Shown: positions 42,447 to 51,965, counted from the first letter of the stretch. The stretch is DNA of 64,000 nucleotides from an uncultured Eubacteriales bacterium (GCA_902800625.1 CADCFG010000006.1:1-64000); one strand, 5' to 3'. Made by a program: numbers and translations. Notes: a model not told the origin generated them from the sequence alone.

Positions 42447-42623
42447 ATGACGATGCGGTTCATTCCCCGTGAGAAGCTGGGCAAGAAGGCGCGCAGGCTG
42501 CTGGACCGGGAAAACCGGACCGAATGGGGGCTGTCCCCCGTCACCCGGCGGGTGGAAAGCAAAAAGAAATATTCACGGAAAAGGAAATCCCATGCCGATG
42601 ATGAGGCATGGGATTCTGTTTGA
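42447..42623 (+). CDS. conserved small basic protein
   Basis: A 58-residue frame (TMRFIPREKLGKKARRLLD at the start, WGLSPVTRRVESKKKYSRK in the middle) has AGGAGG 10 bases before its ATG. It is strongly basic and lysine/arginine-rich. I recall very similar short proteins (K-L-S-K-K-A-R, then W-G-x-x-P-V-T-R) in many Clostridia, always uncharacterised. Its 3' end overlaps the hairpin 42586-42615 and stops 1 base before the convergent nadE gene. Confidence 0.65.
   Translation: MTMRFIPREKLGKKARRLLDRENRTEWGLSPVTRRVESKKKYSRKRKSHADDEAWDSV
42586..42615. terminator. hairpin between the small protein and nadE
   Basis: AATCCCATGCC pairs exactly with GGCATGGGATT around an eight-base loop, followed by CTGTTTG. 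It lies inside the end of the small ORF and can serve both converging genes. Confidence 0.65.
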
Positions 42624-42624
42624 A

Positions 42625-43389
42625 TCAGCGGAATGGGTCCAGCACCACCGGCATGCGCCGCTTGTGCCGATTGGCAGCCTCCCTACGGCGGATCCTTTCG
42701 TCGATCTCCCCGTCGCCGCAGCTGCCCAGGCGGATGTATCTGTGGATGTCGGCGTAGCGAAGGCCCATCTTTTCCTCGTCGCTCATGCCAGACAGGCCGT
42801 CCGTGGGCGTCTTCTCCACCAGCTCCTGCGGCAGCTCCGGCATGGTCAGGCCCACCTGCACCACCTCCACGCTGGTCAACGCCCCCAGCAGCGCGAAGTC
42901 GCAGGAGGTGTCGCCGTCCTTGGTGCAGTAGCCCACGGTGGCCTCGGACAGGTTCCCCGTGCCCGCCAGCCGCGCGCCCAGGCTCTGGGCGATACATCGC
43001 AGCGCCGTCATGCGCAGCCGCGGGCCCACGTTGATGTCCGCCTCCCGGCTGACGGGGATTTGGAATTCACCGTCCGCGGCGCGTTCGCCCACGGCGGCGC
43101 GCAGGGCGGCGTGCATGGCCCCGATGTTCAGCGTGCGGCGCTGTATGCCCAGCGCATCGCACACCCGGCGGCTGTCGGCGATGTCAGCCTGGGTACCATC
43201 GGGCAGCATCACGCCAAAGACGTTCTCCCGGCCCAGTGCCCGGGCGCAGACGGCCGCCGCCACGCTGGAGTCCTTGCCGCCCGAGATGCCCACCACCACC
43301 CGGCTGAAGCCCTGCTCCGCCGCCAGGGCGCGCAAGGCGGCGACGAGGCCGTCCCGTGCGGCAATCGGATCGAAATGATATGCGTTCAT
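42625..43389 (-). CDS. nadE: ammonia-dependent NAD+ synthetase
   Basis: The 254-residue enzyme adenylates and amidates nicotinic acid adenine dinucleotide, the last step of NAD synthesis. The PP-loop motif VVVGISGGKDSSVAAA lies near residue 32, followed by NIG in the substrate loop, GTGNLSEATVGY and FALLGALTSVEV. It lacks the glutaminase domain, so ammonia is the nitrogen donor. AGGAG lies 8 bases before the ATG. Its mRNA leader carries ten perfect heptamers (43425-43494). Confidence 0.95.
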   Translation of the reverse strand: MNAYHFDPIAARDGLVAALRALAAEQGFSRVVVGISGGKDSSVAAAVCARALGRENVFGVMLPDGTQADIADSRRVCDALGIQRRTLNIGAMHAALRAAVGERAADGEFQIPVSREADINVGPRLRMTALRCIAQSLGARLAGTGNLSEATVGYCTKDGDTSCDFALLGALTSVEVVQVGLTMPELPQELVEKTPTDGLSGMSDEEKMGLRYADIHRYIRLGSCGDGEIDERIRRREAANRHKRRMPVVLDPFR

Positions 43390-43424
43390 GGTATCGCTCC
43401 TGTCTGTATAGCCGGATGTGCGCC

Positions 43425-43501
43425 TAATTCCTAATTCCTAATTCCTAATTCCTAATTCCTAATTCCTAATTCCTAATTCCTAATTCCTAATTCCTAATTG
43501 A
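43425..43501. repeat. heptanucleotide array TAATTCC x10
   Basis: Ten uninterrupted perfect TAATTCC units (43425-43494) are followed by a decayed eleventh (TAATTGA). The array lies between the nadE promoter and its start codon and will be transcribed as a repetitive leader. Confidence 0.9.
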
Positions 43502-43502
43502 T

Positions 43503-43531
43503 ATTATACCACACCCCATCGCCTCGCGCAA
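43503..43531 (-). promoter_or_regulatory. probable nadE promoter
   Basis: On the minus strand TTGCGC (43526-43531) and TATAAT (43503-43508) are 17 bases apart. The -10 box is perfect and the -35 box weak. Confidence 0.5.
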
Positions 43532-43588
43532 TTTCCGAGAAATTCTTACATATTTTATATTCCCTTTTCCCGCGAAACCAGATCGCAC

Positions 43589-43617
43589 TTGTGCTTTGCG
43601 GGAAAGTGTGATATATT
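43589..43617 (+). promoter_or_regulatory. probable promoter of the GT2-GtrA operon
   Basis: TTGTGC (43589-43594) and TATATT (43612-43617) are 17 bases apart. An inverted repeat TTTCCCGC / GCGGGAAA (about 43566-43604) spans the -35 box and may be an operator. Confidence 0.45.
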
Positions 43618-43685
43618 TTATCAGAGAAATTTTGCTCTCCGGGAGAGAAAAGATCCCAGACGGGGGCAGAAGGAGCCAGATACCA

Positions 43686-44723
43686 ATGAAAATCGCGTTG
43701 ATCATCCCCGCCTACAAGCCCGCGAAGGAGCTGCTGGGACTGCTGGAGCAGTTCGAGGCCAACCCGGATTTCGTGCCCGTGGTGGTGGACGACGGCAGCG
43801 GGGCGGAATTCGAGCCCATATTCTCCGCGCTCAAGCCAAACGTGAAGCTGCTGCGCCATCCCCAGAACCGGGGCAAGGGCGCGGCGCTGAAGACCGCGTT
43901 CGACTATGTGCTCAAGAGCCTGCCCCAGTGCCAGCTGGCCGTGACCGCCGACGCCGACGGACAGCACCGCTACGAGGACATCCTGCGGGTCTGCGAGACC
44001 GCTGCGGCCAACCCCGGCGCGCTGGTGCTGGGCAGCCGCAAGTTCGAGGGCGACGTGCCCCTGCGCAGCCGCTTCGGCAACGGCGTCACCCGCCACGTGT
44101 TCTCCATCGCCAGCGGCGTGAAGGTGTACGACACCCAGACGGGCCTGCGGGCCTTCGGACGGGACGGCATGGAGGAGTTCCTGAATGTGTCCGGGGACCG
44201 GTACGAGTATGAGATCAACATGCTGCTCACCGCGGCCCAGGGCGGCATGCCCATCCTGGAGGAGTGGATCGAGACGGTCTACCTGGACGACAACGCCTCC
44301 AGCCACTTCAATCCCTTCAGGGATTCGCTGAAGATCTACCTGTGCATCCTGAAATTCTGCGCCTCGTCGCTGCTGGCCTTCATCGTGGACTACGTGCTGG
44401 CGCTGATCCTGAAGGCGCTGACCGCCGCCTGGCCCGCCGCGCTTTCGCTGAACTTCAGCGTGATCGTCGCCCGCGTGGTCAGCGGTACGGTGAACTTCAC
44501 CGTCAACCGCCACGTGGTGTTCAAGGGCAATGAGAGTCTGGGCAAGGCCATCGCCAAGTATGTGGCGCTGGCGGCGGTGATCCTGGCGCTGAACCTGGCG
44601 CTGATGCACCTGCTGACCGGCTGGGGCGCGTCCTTCGCGCTGGCAAAGATCATCGTTGAAGTGACGCTGTTCATACTCAACTTCGTCGTGCAGGGCAAAT
44701 TCGTGTTCCGGAAGAAGAGCTGA
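43686..44723 (+). CDS. GT2 glycosyltransferase fused to a GtrA membrane domain
   Basis: The 345-residue protein begins with a GT-A type glycosyltransferase domain (MKIALIIPAYKPAKELL, VVVDDGSG, HPQNRGKGAALKTAF, the DADGQHRYEDI metal site), the class that loads a sugar onto polyprenyl phosphate. From about residue 220 a GtrA-like domain of four helices follows (SLLAFIVDYVLALIL to FVVQGKFVF), thought to help flip the lipid-linked sugar. GGAG lies 10 bases before the ATG at 43686. With the adjacent NAGPA-domain protein it suggests cell-surface glycan work, and it could feed the large GT-C enzyme at 26284. Confidence 0.88.
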   Translation: MKIALIIPAYKPAKELLGLLEQFEANPDFVPVVVDDGSGAEFEPIFSALKPNVKLLRHPQNRGKGAALKTAFDYVLKSLPQCQLAVTADADGQHRYEDILRVCETAAANPGALVLGSRKFEGDVPLRSRFGNGVTRHVFSIASGVKVYDTQTGLRAFGRDGMEEFLNVSGDRYEYEINMLLTAAQGGMPILEEWIETVYLDDNASSHFNPFRDSLKIYLCILKFCASSLLAFIVDYVLALILKALTAAWPAALSLNFSVIVARVVSGTVNFTVNRHVVFKGNESLGKAIAKYVALAAVILALNLALMHLLTGWGASFALAKIIVEVTLFILNFVVQGKFVFRKKS

Positions 44724-44740
44724 TGGGAGGCAACACATCC

Positions 44741-45946
44741 ATGCAGAACCGACGCAGGCCCGCCCAGGGCCGCCCCGCCGCCAAATGGCTGAAGGGCCAG
44801 CTGGCCCAGCGGCCGCTGCCCGTATGGGTGCTGGTGGTGGCGGATATACTCTTGCTCGGGATTTCGCTGGTGGTGTTCGCGCTGTTCCACCATGTGCTGC
44901 GCCACCCGGTGGAGTCGGTGGGCATCGTGTCCAATCGCGCCGACGCCCGCGGGCAGATCGAGGAGGTCTACGACGTGGAGGAGGACGACGGCGAGGAGGT
45001 CGCCTCCCCGGTGGACGTCGGCAACCTGACCGAGAGCGCCATCGCCCTGGACGAGGGGAACGTCGCCGCCGTGGACGCATCCGAGGCCACCGCCGATCTG
45101 GAGGAGGACGCGGGCGACACCCTGCCCACCCAAAGCGTCGGCGCCAAGGTGGGCGACTACTTCACCGAGGAGCCCGGCGACTTTGGCGAAAAGTTCGCCG
45201 ACAAGTTCACCGGCGGCGAAGTGAAGGCCACCCAGTCCGGCTACCAGAGCGGCAATGTGAACATCGAACTGAAGCGCTACGAGTCCAACGACGTGGTGTT
45301 CTACGTGGCGGACATCTACCTGCGCGACATCAGCTGCTTCAAGACCGCCTTCGCCCAGGACACCTTCGGCAAGGCCTATCGCGAGCGCACGCTGACCATC
45401 TGCCAGCGCATCAACGGCATACTCGCCGTCAACGGCGACAACTACGGCAGCCGGGACGACGGCGTGGTCATCCGCAACGGCGAGCTGTTCCGCAAGGACA
45501 ACTACCCCAACCAGGACGTGTGCGTGCTGTACTGGGACGGGCGCGTCGAGACCTACGCCGCGGGCCACTTCGACTGCGAGGACGCCATCGCCAACGGCGC
45601 CTACCAGGCCTGGAACTTCGGTCCCCGGCTGATCACCTCGGACGGCAAGGCCAAGAAGCACTTCAATTCCGTGGTCACGCCCAGCAACCCCCGCACCGCC
45701 CTGGGCTACTTTGAGCCCGGCCACTACTGCTTCGTGGTGGTGGACGGACGCTCGGGCAATTCCGGCGGACTGACCCTGGCGGAACTGGCCGCGCTGATGA
45801 AGGACCTGGGCTGCGTGCGCGCCTACAACATGGACGGCGGCAACACGTCGGTGATGGTGGCGGCCAACCGCATCATCTCCAACCCCAGCGGCGCCAGCGG
45901 CGAGGGCCGGGAGACCAGCGACATCATCGCCATCGTGGACAACTGA
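44741..45946 (+). CDS. phosphodiester glycosidase (NAGPA-domain) membrane protein
   Basis: The 401-residue protein has a short basic cytoplasmic tail, one helix (VWVLVVADILLLGISLVVFALF, residues about 28-50), an acidic linker rich in glutamate (residues 70-140) and a C-terminal NAGPA domain (VNIELKRYESNDVVFYVADIYL, GILAVNGDNYG, CFVVVDGRSGNSGG, AYNMDGGNTSVM). This domain removes sugars held by a phosphodiester bond and is common in Firmicute exopolysaccharide loci. GGGAGG lies 10 bases before the ATG at 44741; the earlier ATG at 44723 overlaps that site. It directly follows the GT2-GtrA gene. Confidence 0.85.
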   Translation: MQNRRRPAQGRPAAKWLKGQLAQRPLPVWVLVVADILLLGISLVVFALFHHVLRHPVESVGIVSNRADARGQIEEVYDVEEDDGEEVASPVDVGNLTESAIALDEGNVAAVDASEATADLEEDAGDTLPTQSVGAKVGDYFTEEPGDFGEKFADKFTGGEVKATQSGYQSGNVNIELKRYESNDVVFYVADIYLRDISCFKTAFAQDTFGKAYRERTLTICQRINGILAVNGDNYGSRDDGVVIRNGELFRKDNYPNQDVCVLYWDGRVETYAAGHFDCEDAIANGAYQAWNFGPRLITSDGKAKKHFNSVVTPSNPRTALGYFEPGHYCFVVVDGRSGNSGGLTLAELAALMKDLGCVRAYNMDGGNTSVMVAANRIISNPSGASGEGRETSDIIAIVDN

Positions 45947-45968
45947 CCAATCACAGGGAGGGATCTTC

Positions 45969-46289
45969 TTGCTTCGCAAGCTGCTGCCCCACGCCGCGAT
46001 CATCCTCTCCGGCATGTATCTCGTGTTCTTCCTCATCGACCGCGTCAACTCGGCGATGGCCTTCATCAACAACGGCATCACCAAGCGGCTGCTGCTGGCG
46101 CTGTGCGCCATCTCCGTGGTGGAGGCCGTCTGGCTGATCCGCGACGAGCGCGCCAAGGAGCGCCGCCGGCAGGAGCGGGAGGCCGAGGAGACCCGGCGCC
46201 GCCAGCGGGAGGCGGCCCGCTATCGGGACGAACGGCCATCCCGCCGCCCGGTCGGCGACTATTCCCGCAGCCGCTACGGCCGGTATTGA
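45969..46289 (+). CDS. small membrane protein with arginine-rich tail
   Basis: The 106-residue protein has two helices (AAIILSGMYLVFFLIDRV and RLLLALCAISVVEAVWLI) and a tail that is almost entirely charged (RRRQEREAEETRRRQREAARYRDE). It starts with TTG at 45969, with GGAGGG 6 bases before. The hydrophobic part may assist the NAGPA-domain protein encoded 22 bases upstream. I do not recognise the family. Confidence 0.6.
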   Translation: MLRKLLPHAAIILSGMYLVFFLIDRVNSAMAFINNGITKRLLLALCAISVVEAVWLIRDERAKERRRQEREAEETRRRQREAARYRDERPSRRPVGDYSRSRYGRY

Positions 46290-46319
46290 CGCTCCCGCTG
46301 AACGCCCCCGGAGGTGCGC

Positions 46320-47429
46320 ATGGAATACACCGCAATGGACCAGTACTGGGTCTGGCTTTCCAGCGTGGAGGGCATCGGCCAGAAGCGCTTCTATCAGCTG
46401 CTGTCGCTTTATGAGGACGCGCGGCAGGTGTGGGACGCCCTGGGCGGGCCGCTGGTGCCGCCGGACATGCAAATCGTCGGGCCGCAGGCGCTGAACAACC
46501 TGCGTGCCGCCCGCAGCGAGGCCTACTTCTACCGGCTGTTCGACCGGCTGGAGAAGCTGGGCATCCGCGCTGTGACCCGGCTTTCCGACGACTATCCCCC
46601 GGCGCTGAGCGGCATCTACGACCCGCCGCCCACGCTGTACGTGCGGGGCGACTGCCATCTGGACGACGAGCGCATGATCGCCGTCGTGGGCTCCCGTCGC
46701 TGCACCAGGGACGGCCAGCGCGCCGCCCGGGAGTTCGGCAGGGGCCTGGCTGAAAACGGCGTGACCGTGGTCAGCGGCATGGCCCGGGGCATCGACACCT
46801 GCGCCCACCGCGGCGCGCTGGACGGCGGCGGCCGGACCATCGCCGTGCTGGGCTGCGGCGTTGACGTCTGCTATCCGCCGGAGAACGACAAACTGATGGC
46901 GGAGATCATCGACACCGGCGGCGCGATCGTCTCGGAGTTCAACCCGGGGACCACGCCCCTGCCCGGCAACTTCCCCGCCCGCAACCGCATCATCAGCGGC
47001 CTGACCGAGGGCACCCTGCTGGTGGAGGGCGCCCGGGCCAGCGGCGCGATGATCACCGTGAACCTGGCGCTGGAGCAGGGGCGGGACGTGTTCGCCATCC
47101 CCGGCGGCATCTACAGCCCGCTCAGCGAGGCGCCCAACCGGATGATCCTGGACGGCGCCACCCCGGTGCTCAGCCACTGGGACATCCTGGAGCACTATCG
47201 CTGGGCCCAGCGGCCGTCGGAAAACCCCGTCCGCAGCGCCAAACCCGTGGAGCTGGAACCGGACGAAAGGGCCATCGTGGAGCCCCTGCGGGAGCAGGCT
47301 CTGTCCTTCGACGAGCTGGCCGCCGCCACCGGTTTTTCCGCGGCGCGGCTAAATTCCCACTTGACAATGCTGGAACTTCGGGGAATAATAGAAAAGGCGC
47401 CGGGCGGGCTGTACCGCTCGTATATGTGA
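46320..47429 (+). CDS. dprA: DNA-processing protein DprA
   Basis: DprA loads RecA on incoming single-stranded DNA during transformation. The 369-residue protein has an N-terminal SAM-like segment, the Rossmann-type core with GSRRCTRDGQRAAREFG, SGMARGIDTCAHRGAL and NRIISGLTEGTLLVEGARASGAMITVNLALEQGRDVFAIPG, and a C-terminal winged helix (residues about 305-365). GGAGG lies 5 bases before the ATG at 46320. It leads into topA, as in many Firmicutes. Confidence 0.94.
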   Translation: MEYTAMDQYWVWLSSVEGIGQKRFYQLLSLYEDARQVWDALGGPLVPPDMQIVGPQALNNLRAARSEAYFYRLFDRLEKLGIRAVTRLSDDYPPALSGIYDPPPTLYVRGDCHLDDERMIAVVGSRRCTRDGQRAAREFGRGLAENGVTVVSGMARGIDTCAHRGALDGGGRTIAVLGCGVDVCYPPENDKLMAEIIDTGGAIVSEFNPGTTPLPGNFPARNRIISGLTEGTLLVEGARASGAMITVNLALEQGRDVFAIPGGIYSPLSEAPNRMILDGATPVLSHWDILEHYRWAQRPSENPVRSAKPVELEPDERAIVEPLREQALSFDELAAATGFSAARLNSHLTMLELRGIIEKAPGGLYRSYM

Positions 47430-47430
47430 A

Positions 47431-47500
47431 AATGAGGAATCAGGAATGAGGAGTGAGGAATTGAAACAGCGCCTGCCGCTGTCCCCGTTCCCCGTTCCCT
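47431..47500. repeat. heptamer-type spacer between dprA and topA
   Basis: Four AATGAGG-like units begin right after the dprA stop codon (47431-47458). GTTCCCC-like units on the far side (about 47484-47500) form a loose inverted counterpart. It is another copy of the fold-back family. Confidence 0.6.
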
Positions 47501-47515
47501 AAACTGGAGGGAATC

Positions 47516-49630
47516 ATGGCAAACAAACTCGTCATCGTCGAATCGCCGGCCAAGGCCAAGACGATCGGAAAGTTCCTGGGGCGCGGCTACAAGGTGGAAG
47601 CCTCCCAGGGCCACGTCCGCGATCTGCCCAAGAGCCAGATCGGCGTGGATGTGGAGAATAACTTTGAACCCAAGTACATCACCATTCGCGGCCGGGGCGA
47701 GATCCTGGGCAAGATCCGCAAGGAAGCCCGCTCCGCCAGCAAGATCTATCTCGCGACCGACCCGGACCGCGAGGGCGAGGCCATCTCCTGGCACCTGGCC
47801 AACGTGCTGGGCATCGACGAGGATTCGGCCTGCCGCATCGAGTTCCACGAGGTGACCAGCAAGGCCGTGAAGGCCGCCGTGAAGAGCCCGCGGAAGATTG
47901 ACATGGACCTGGTCAACGCCCAGCAGGCACGGCGCGTGCTGGACAGGCTGGTGGGCTACAAGATCAGCCCCATCCTGTGGCAGAAGGTGAAGAAGGGCCT
48001 GAGCGCGGGCCGCGTGCAGTCCGTGGCCACCAAGATCATCTGCGATCGCGAGGCCGAGATCGAGGCCTTCATCCCCGAAGAATACTGGACGCTGACCACC
48101 CCGTTCACCATCGGAAGCGCCGAGGTGAGCGCCAGGTTCACCGGCTACGGCGAGGAGAAGGTGGAGCTGAAGTCCAAGGGCGAGGCCGATGAGGTGATTG
48201 CGAAGTGCAAGGGCGCGAAATTCGCCGTTTCGGCCATCAAGAAGGCCGAGCGCCGTCGGCTGCCCGCCCCGCCCTTCACCACCTCAAACCTCCAGCAGGA
48301 GGCCAGCCGCAAGCTGGGCTTCTCCACCCAGAAGACCATGCAGATCGCCCAGCAGCTCTACGAAGGCGTGGATCTGGCCGGCGAGGGCAGCCAGGGCCTG
48401 GTCACCTACATCCGTACCGACTCCACCCGCATCGCCGACGAGGCCGTGGAGGCCGTGCGCGGCCTGATTTCCGCCAACTACGGGCCGGACTATCTGCCCG
48501 AGAAGCCCAACGTGTACAAGACCCGCAAGAGCGCCCAGGACGCCCACGAAGCCATCCGGCCCACCGTGGTGGAGCGTCGGCCCGAGAGCATCAAGGCCAG
48601 CCTGTCCCGGGACCAGTACCGACTGTACAAGCTGATCTACGACCGCTTCGTGTCCAGCCAGATGACCCCGGCGCTGTACGACACCCTGGCCGTGGACATC
48701 GACGCCGATAACGGCGCCCGGTTCCACTTCAACGGCCAGAAGCTGCGCTTCCCCGGGTTCACCGTGGTCTACGTCGAGAGCGTGGACGACCCCCAGGAGG
48801 AAGCCGAGAACGGCAACCTGCCCGACCTCGAAGAGGGCATGAGCGCCAGGGCGGGCGAGATGAGCGCCGAGCAGCACTTCACCCAGCCGCCGCCAAGGTA
48901 CACCGAAGCCAGCCTGGTGCGCACGCTGGAGGAGAAGGGCATCGGCAGGCCCTCCACCTATTCCCCCACCATCTCCACCATCACCGGCCGCCGGGGCTAC
49001 ATCGCCAAGGAAAACAAGCGGCTGATCCCCACGGAGCTGGGCAAGATCGTGAACGACATGATGTGCAAGAACTTCCCGGACATCGTGGACGTCACCTTCA
49101 CCGCCACCATGGAAGACGAGTTGGACGACGTGGAAGCCGGCAGCGCCGATTGGCACCGCATCGTTTCCGACTTCTACGGTCCCTTTGAAAAGGACCTGGA
49201 GAAGGCCGAGGCGAGCATCGAGAAGGTCTCCATCGAGGACCAGGTGTCCGACGTGCCCTGCGAGAAGTGCGGCGCGATGATGGTCTACAAGATGAGCCGC
49301 TACGGCCGCTTCCTGGCCTGCCCCAACTTCCCGGCCTGCCGCCACACGCTGGCCCTGCCCAACAACATCGGCGTGCCCTGCCCCAAGTGCGGCGGGGAGC
49401 TGCTGGAGCGCATCAGCCGCAAGGGCCGCAAGTTCTACGGCTGCGAGAAGTATCCCGAGTGCGACTTCGTGTCCTGGGACCGCCCCGTGGCGGACAAATG
49501 CCCCGTCTGCGGCAGCTATATGGTGCTGAAACGCGGCGGCAAGGACACCCTGTGGCACGTCTGCGCCAACGAGACCTGCCGCCACAAGGTGCAGGTGGAG
49601 AACGCGAACACAGAGGAAAACGATGGCTGA
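47516..49630 (+). CDS. topA: DNA topoisomerase I
   Basis: The 704-residue type IA topoisomerase relaxes negative supercoils. Its Toprim domain begins KLVIVESPAKAKTIGKFLG, with TDPDREGEAISWH as the acidic triad. The catalytic tyrosine lies in VTYIRTDSTRI near residue 297. Three C-terminal four-cysteine zinc ribbons follow (CEKC..CPNFPAC, CPKC..CEKYPEC, CPVC..CANETC). TGGAGG lies 7 bases before the ATG. The end overlaps trmFO by 8 bases. Confidence 0.97.
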   Translation: MANKLVIVESPAKAKTIGKFLGRGYKVEASQGHVRDLPKSQIGVDVENNFEPKYITIRGRGEILGKIRKEARSASKIYLATDPDREGEAISWHLANVLGIDEDSACRIEFHEVTSKAVKAAVKSPRKIDMDLVNAQQARRVLDRLVGYKISPILWQKVKKGLSAGRVQSVATKIICDREAEIEAFIPEEYWTLTTPFTIGSAEVSARFTGYGEEKVELKSKGEADEVIAKCKGAKFAVSAIKKAERRRLPAPPFTTSNLQQEASRKLGFSTQKTMQIAQQLYEGVDLAGEGSQGLVTYIRTDSTRIADEAVEAVRGLISANYGPDYLPEKPNVYKTRKSAQDAHEAIRPTVVERRPESIKASLSRDQYRLYKLIYDRFVSSQMTPALYDTLAVDIDADNGARFHFNGQKLRFPGFTVVYVESVDDPQEEAENGNLPDLEEGMSARAGEMSAEQHFTQPPPRYTEASLVRTLEEKGIGRPSTYSPTISTITGRRGYIAKENKRLIPTELGKIVNDMMCKNFPDIVDVTFTATMEDELDDVEAGSADWHRIVSDFYGPFEKDLEKAEASIEKVSIEDQVSDVPCEKCGAMMVYKMSRYGRFLACPNFPACRHTLALPNNIGVPCPKCGGELLERISRKGRKFYGCEKYPECDFVSWDRPVADKCPVCGSYMVLKRGGKDTLWHVCANETCRHKVQVENANTEENDG

Positions 49631-50930
49631 TACCGTAACGATCGTCGGCGCGGGCCTGGCAGGCAGCGAGGCCGCGTGGCAGCTGGTGAAGCGGGGCGTG
49701 CCGGTGCGGCTGGTCGAGATGAAGCCCATCCGCTACAGTCCCGCCCACAAGAGCCCCGGCTTTGCCGAGCTGGTGTGCTCCAACAGTCTGAAGGCCGAGC
49801 ACCTGTCCAACGCCTCCGGGCTCTTGAAGGCCGAGCTGCGCGCCATGGACAGCCTGATCCTGCGCTGCGCCGAGGAGAGCCGCGTGCCCGCCGGCGGCGC
49901 GCTGGCCGTGGACCGGGACGTGTTCTCGGAGAAGATCACCGAGACGCTGAAGAGCCACCCGCTGGTGACGTTTGAGACTGCGGTGGTCGATGAGATCCCG
50001 GAGGAGCCCTGCATCGTGGCCACCGGGCCGCTCACCGACCCTTCGCTGACGGACGCCATCCAACAGGCCACCGGCCAGGGCGCGCTGAACTTCTTTGACG
50101 CCGCCGCGCCCATCGTCACCGCCGACAGTCTGGACATGGATAAGGTGTTCCGCGCGTCCCGCTACGGGCGCGGCACGGACGACTACCTGAACTGCCCGAT
50201 GACCGAGGAGGAGTACAACGCCTTCTACGACGCCCTCGTGGGCGCGGAGCTGGCGGAGCTGCACGACTTTGAAAAGAAGCTGGTGTTCGAGGGCTGCCTG
50301 GCCGTGGAGATCCTGGCCTCCCGGGGCCGCCAGACGCTGGCCTTCGGACCGCTGAAGCCCGTGGGGCTCGTCGATCCGCGCACCGGGAAGGAGCCCTACG
50401 CCGTGGTGCAGCTGCGGCAGGAGAATGCCCAGGGCACGCTTTACAACCTGGTGGGCTTCCAGACGCGGCTGAAGTGGGGCGAGCAGAAGCGGGTGTTCGG
50501 CATGATCCCGGGCCTGGAGAACGCGGAGTTTGCGCGCTACGGCGTGATGCACCGCAACACCTACCTGAACGGGCCGAAGGTGCTGGACGGCAACTTCGCC
50601 ATGAAGGGCCGCCCCCTCACCCGCTTTGCCGGCCAGCTGACCGGCGTGGAGGGCTACATGGAGTCCACCGCCAGCGGGCTGGTGGCCGCCGTGGGGCTGT
50701 ACAAGGCGCTGAACCATGAGCCCGAGCCGGACTTCACCGGCCGGACCATTCTGGGCGCGCTTTCGCGGCACGTGACCACACCCACGCCCAACTTCCAGCC
50801 GATGAACGCCAACTTCGGCATACTGGACGCCCTGCCCTTCCGGGTGAAGGGCAAGAAAAACCGCTATGAAAAGCTGAGCGAAACCGCCATCGACACACTG
50901 AACGAGGTAATCAAGAATTATGAGCTATGA
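49623..50930 (+). CDS. trmFO: folate-dependent tRNA U54 methyltransferase TrmFO
   Basis: The 435-residue FAD enzyme makes ribothymidine at position 54 of tRNA using methylene-tetrahydrofolate. The FAD-binding motif is [12 protein letters not shown], followed by VCSNSLKAE and the family region [15 protein letters not shown]. The C-terminal half includes [12 protein letters not shown]. It is coupled by overlap to topA before it and hslV after it. Confidence 0.96.
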   Translation: MADTVTIVGAGLAGSEAAWQLVKRGVPVRLVEMKPIRYSPAHKSPGFAELVCSNSLKAEHLSNASGLLKAELRAMDSLILRCAEESRVPAGGALAVDRDVFSEKITETLKSHPLVTFETAVVDEIPEEPCIVATGPLTDPSLTDAIQQATGQGALNFFDAAAPIVTADSLDMDKVFRASRYGRGTDDYLNCPMTEEEYNAFYDALVGAELAELHDFEKKLVFEGCLAVEILASRGRQTLAFGPLKPVGLVDPRTGKEPYAVVQLRQENAQGTLYNLVGFQTRLKWGEQKRVFGMIPGLENAEFARYGVMHRNTYLNGPKVLDGNFAMKGRPLTRFAGQLTGVEGYMESTASGLVAAVGLYKALNHEPEPDFTGRTILGALSRHVTTPTPNFQPMNANFGILDALPFRVKGKKNRYEKLSETAIDTLNEVIKNYEL

Positions 50931-51471
50931 ACCCACCAGCCTGTTTCGGGGCACCACCATCTGCGCCGTGAAGAAGGACGGCGTCATCGCCATCGCCGGC
51001 GACGGCCAGGTGACCATGGGCGAAAAGACCATCATGAAGGCCACCGCCAGGAAGGTGCGGCGCATCTTCGGCGGCAAGGTGGTCATCGGCTTCGCGGGCA
51101 GCGTGGCCGACGCCTTCGCTCTGTCTGAAAAGTTCGAGGACAAGCTGACCCAGTTTTCCGGAAACCTGCCCCGGGCAGCCGTAGAGCTGGCCCAGGACTG
51201 GCGGATGGACCGCGCCATGAGAAAACTGGAGGCGCTGCTCCTCTGCGCGGACAAGGAGAACCTGATGCTGATCTCCGGCACCGGCGAGGTGATCGAGCCG
51301 GACGACGGCGTGCTGGCCATCGGCAGCGGAGGGAACTACGCCCTGGCCGCGGCGAGGGCGCTCATCGAGAGCACCGACCTCCCCGCCGCCGAGATCGCCG
51401 GGAAGGCGCTGAGAATCGCCAGCGACATCTGCGTGTACACCAACGGGAACATCATCGTGGAGACAGTCTGA
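50920..51471 (+). CDS. hslV: ATP-dependent protease subunit HslV
   Basis: The 183-residue proteasome-like peptidase forms the HslUV protease. A short propeptide ([10 protein letters not shown]) precedes the probable catalytic threonine in [23 protein letters not shown]. The rest matches HslV ([31 protein letters not shown]). Its start overlaps the trmFO end by 11 bases. In many Firmicutes xerC stands upstream of hslV; here it is absent. Confidence 0.95.
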   Translation: MSYEPTSLFRGTTICAVKKDGVIAIAGDGQVTMGEKTIMKATARKVRRIFGGKVVIGFAGSVADAFALSEKFEDKLTQFSGNLPRAAVELAQDWRMDRAMRKLEALLLCADKENLMLISGTGEVIEPDDGVLAIGSGGNYALAAARALIESTDLPAAEIAGKALRIASDICVYTNGNIIVETV

Positions 51472-51473
51472 CC

Positions 51474-51965
51474 ATGAGCGACATTCAAGTGCGTGCCTAC
51501 GCGCCTTCCGACCTGCCGGAGATGATCGCCATCTGGAACCGGGTGGTGGAGGACGGTGTCGCCTTCCCCCAGGAGGAGCCGCTGGACGCGGCGTCCGGCG
51601 CGGCCTTCTTCGCGGCCCAGAGTCTGAGCGCGGTGGCCGTGAACGATGGCGGGGCCATCCTGGGCCTGTACATACTGCACCCCAACAACGTGGGCCGCTG
51701 CGGCCACATCTGCAACGCCAGCTACGCCGTGCGCTCCAATGCGCGGGGCAGGCACATCGGCGAAGCGCTGGTGAAGGACTGCCTTGTCCATGCGAAGGCC
51801 CTGGGTTTTCGGGTGCTGCAGTTCAACGCCGTGGTGGAGAGCAACGTCCACGCCCGGCACCTGTACGAGCGTCTGGGCTTTAACCAGCTGGGCACGATCC
51901 CCGGCGGCTTCCGCATGAAGGACGGCCATTACGAAAACATCTGCCCCTACTATCGGGAGCTGTAA
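51474..51965 (+). CDS. GNAT acetyltransferase inserted between hslV and hslU
   Basis: The 163-residue protein is a GNAT enzyme: VRAYAPSDLPEMIAIWNRVV at the start, the acetyl-CoA site in NARGRHIGEALVKDCLVHA and the late NVHARHLYERLGF. The substrate is unknown. Its ATG lies 2 bases after the hslV stop codon, so it is translated with hslV. hslU begins 31 bases later with its own AAAGGAAA site. An extra gene here is not part of the usual hslVU pair. Confidence 0.87.
   Translation: MSDIQVRAYAPSDLPEMIAIWNRVVEDGVAFPQEEPLDAASGAAFFAAQSLSAVAVNDGGAILGLYILHPNNVGRCGHICNASYAVRSNARGRHIGEALVKDCLVHAKALGFRVLQFNAVVESNVHARHLYERLGFNQLGTIPGGFRMKDGHYENICPYYREL

Noticed and set aside
43425..43501. Possible CRISPR array
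   Set aside because: The units are 7 bases with no spacers between them, so this is a simple tandem repeat. No cas gene is in the window.
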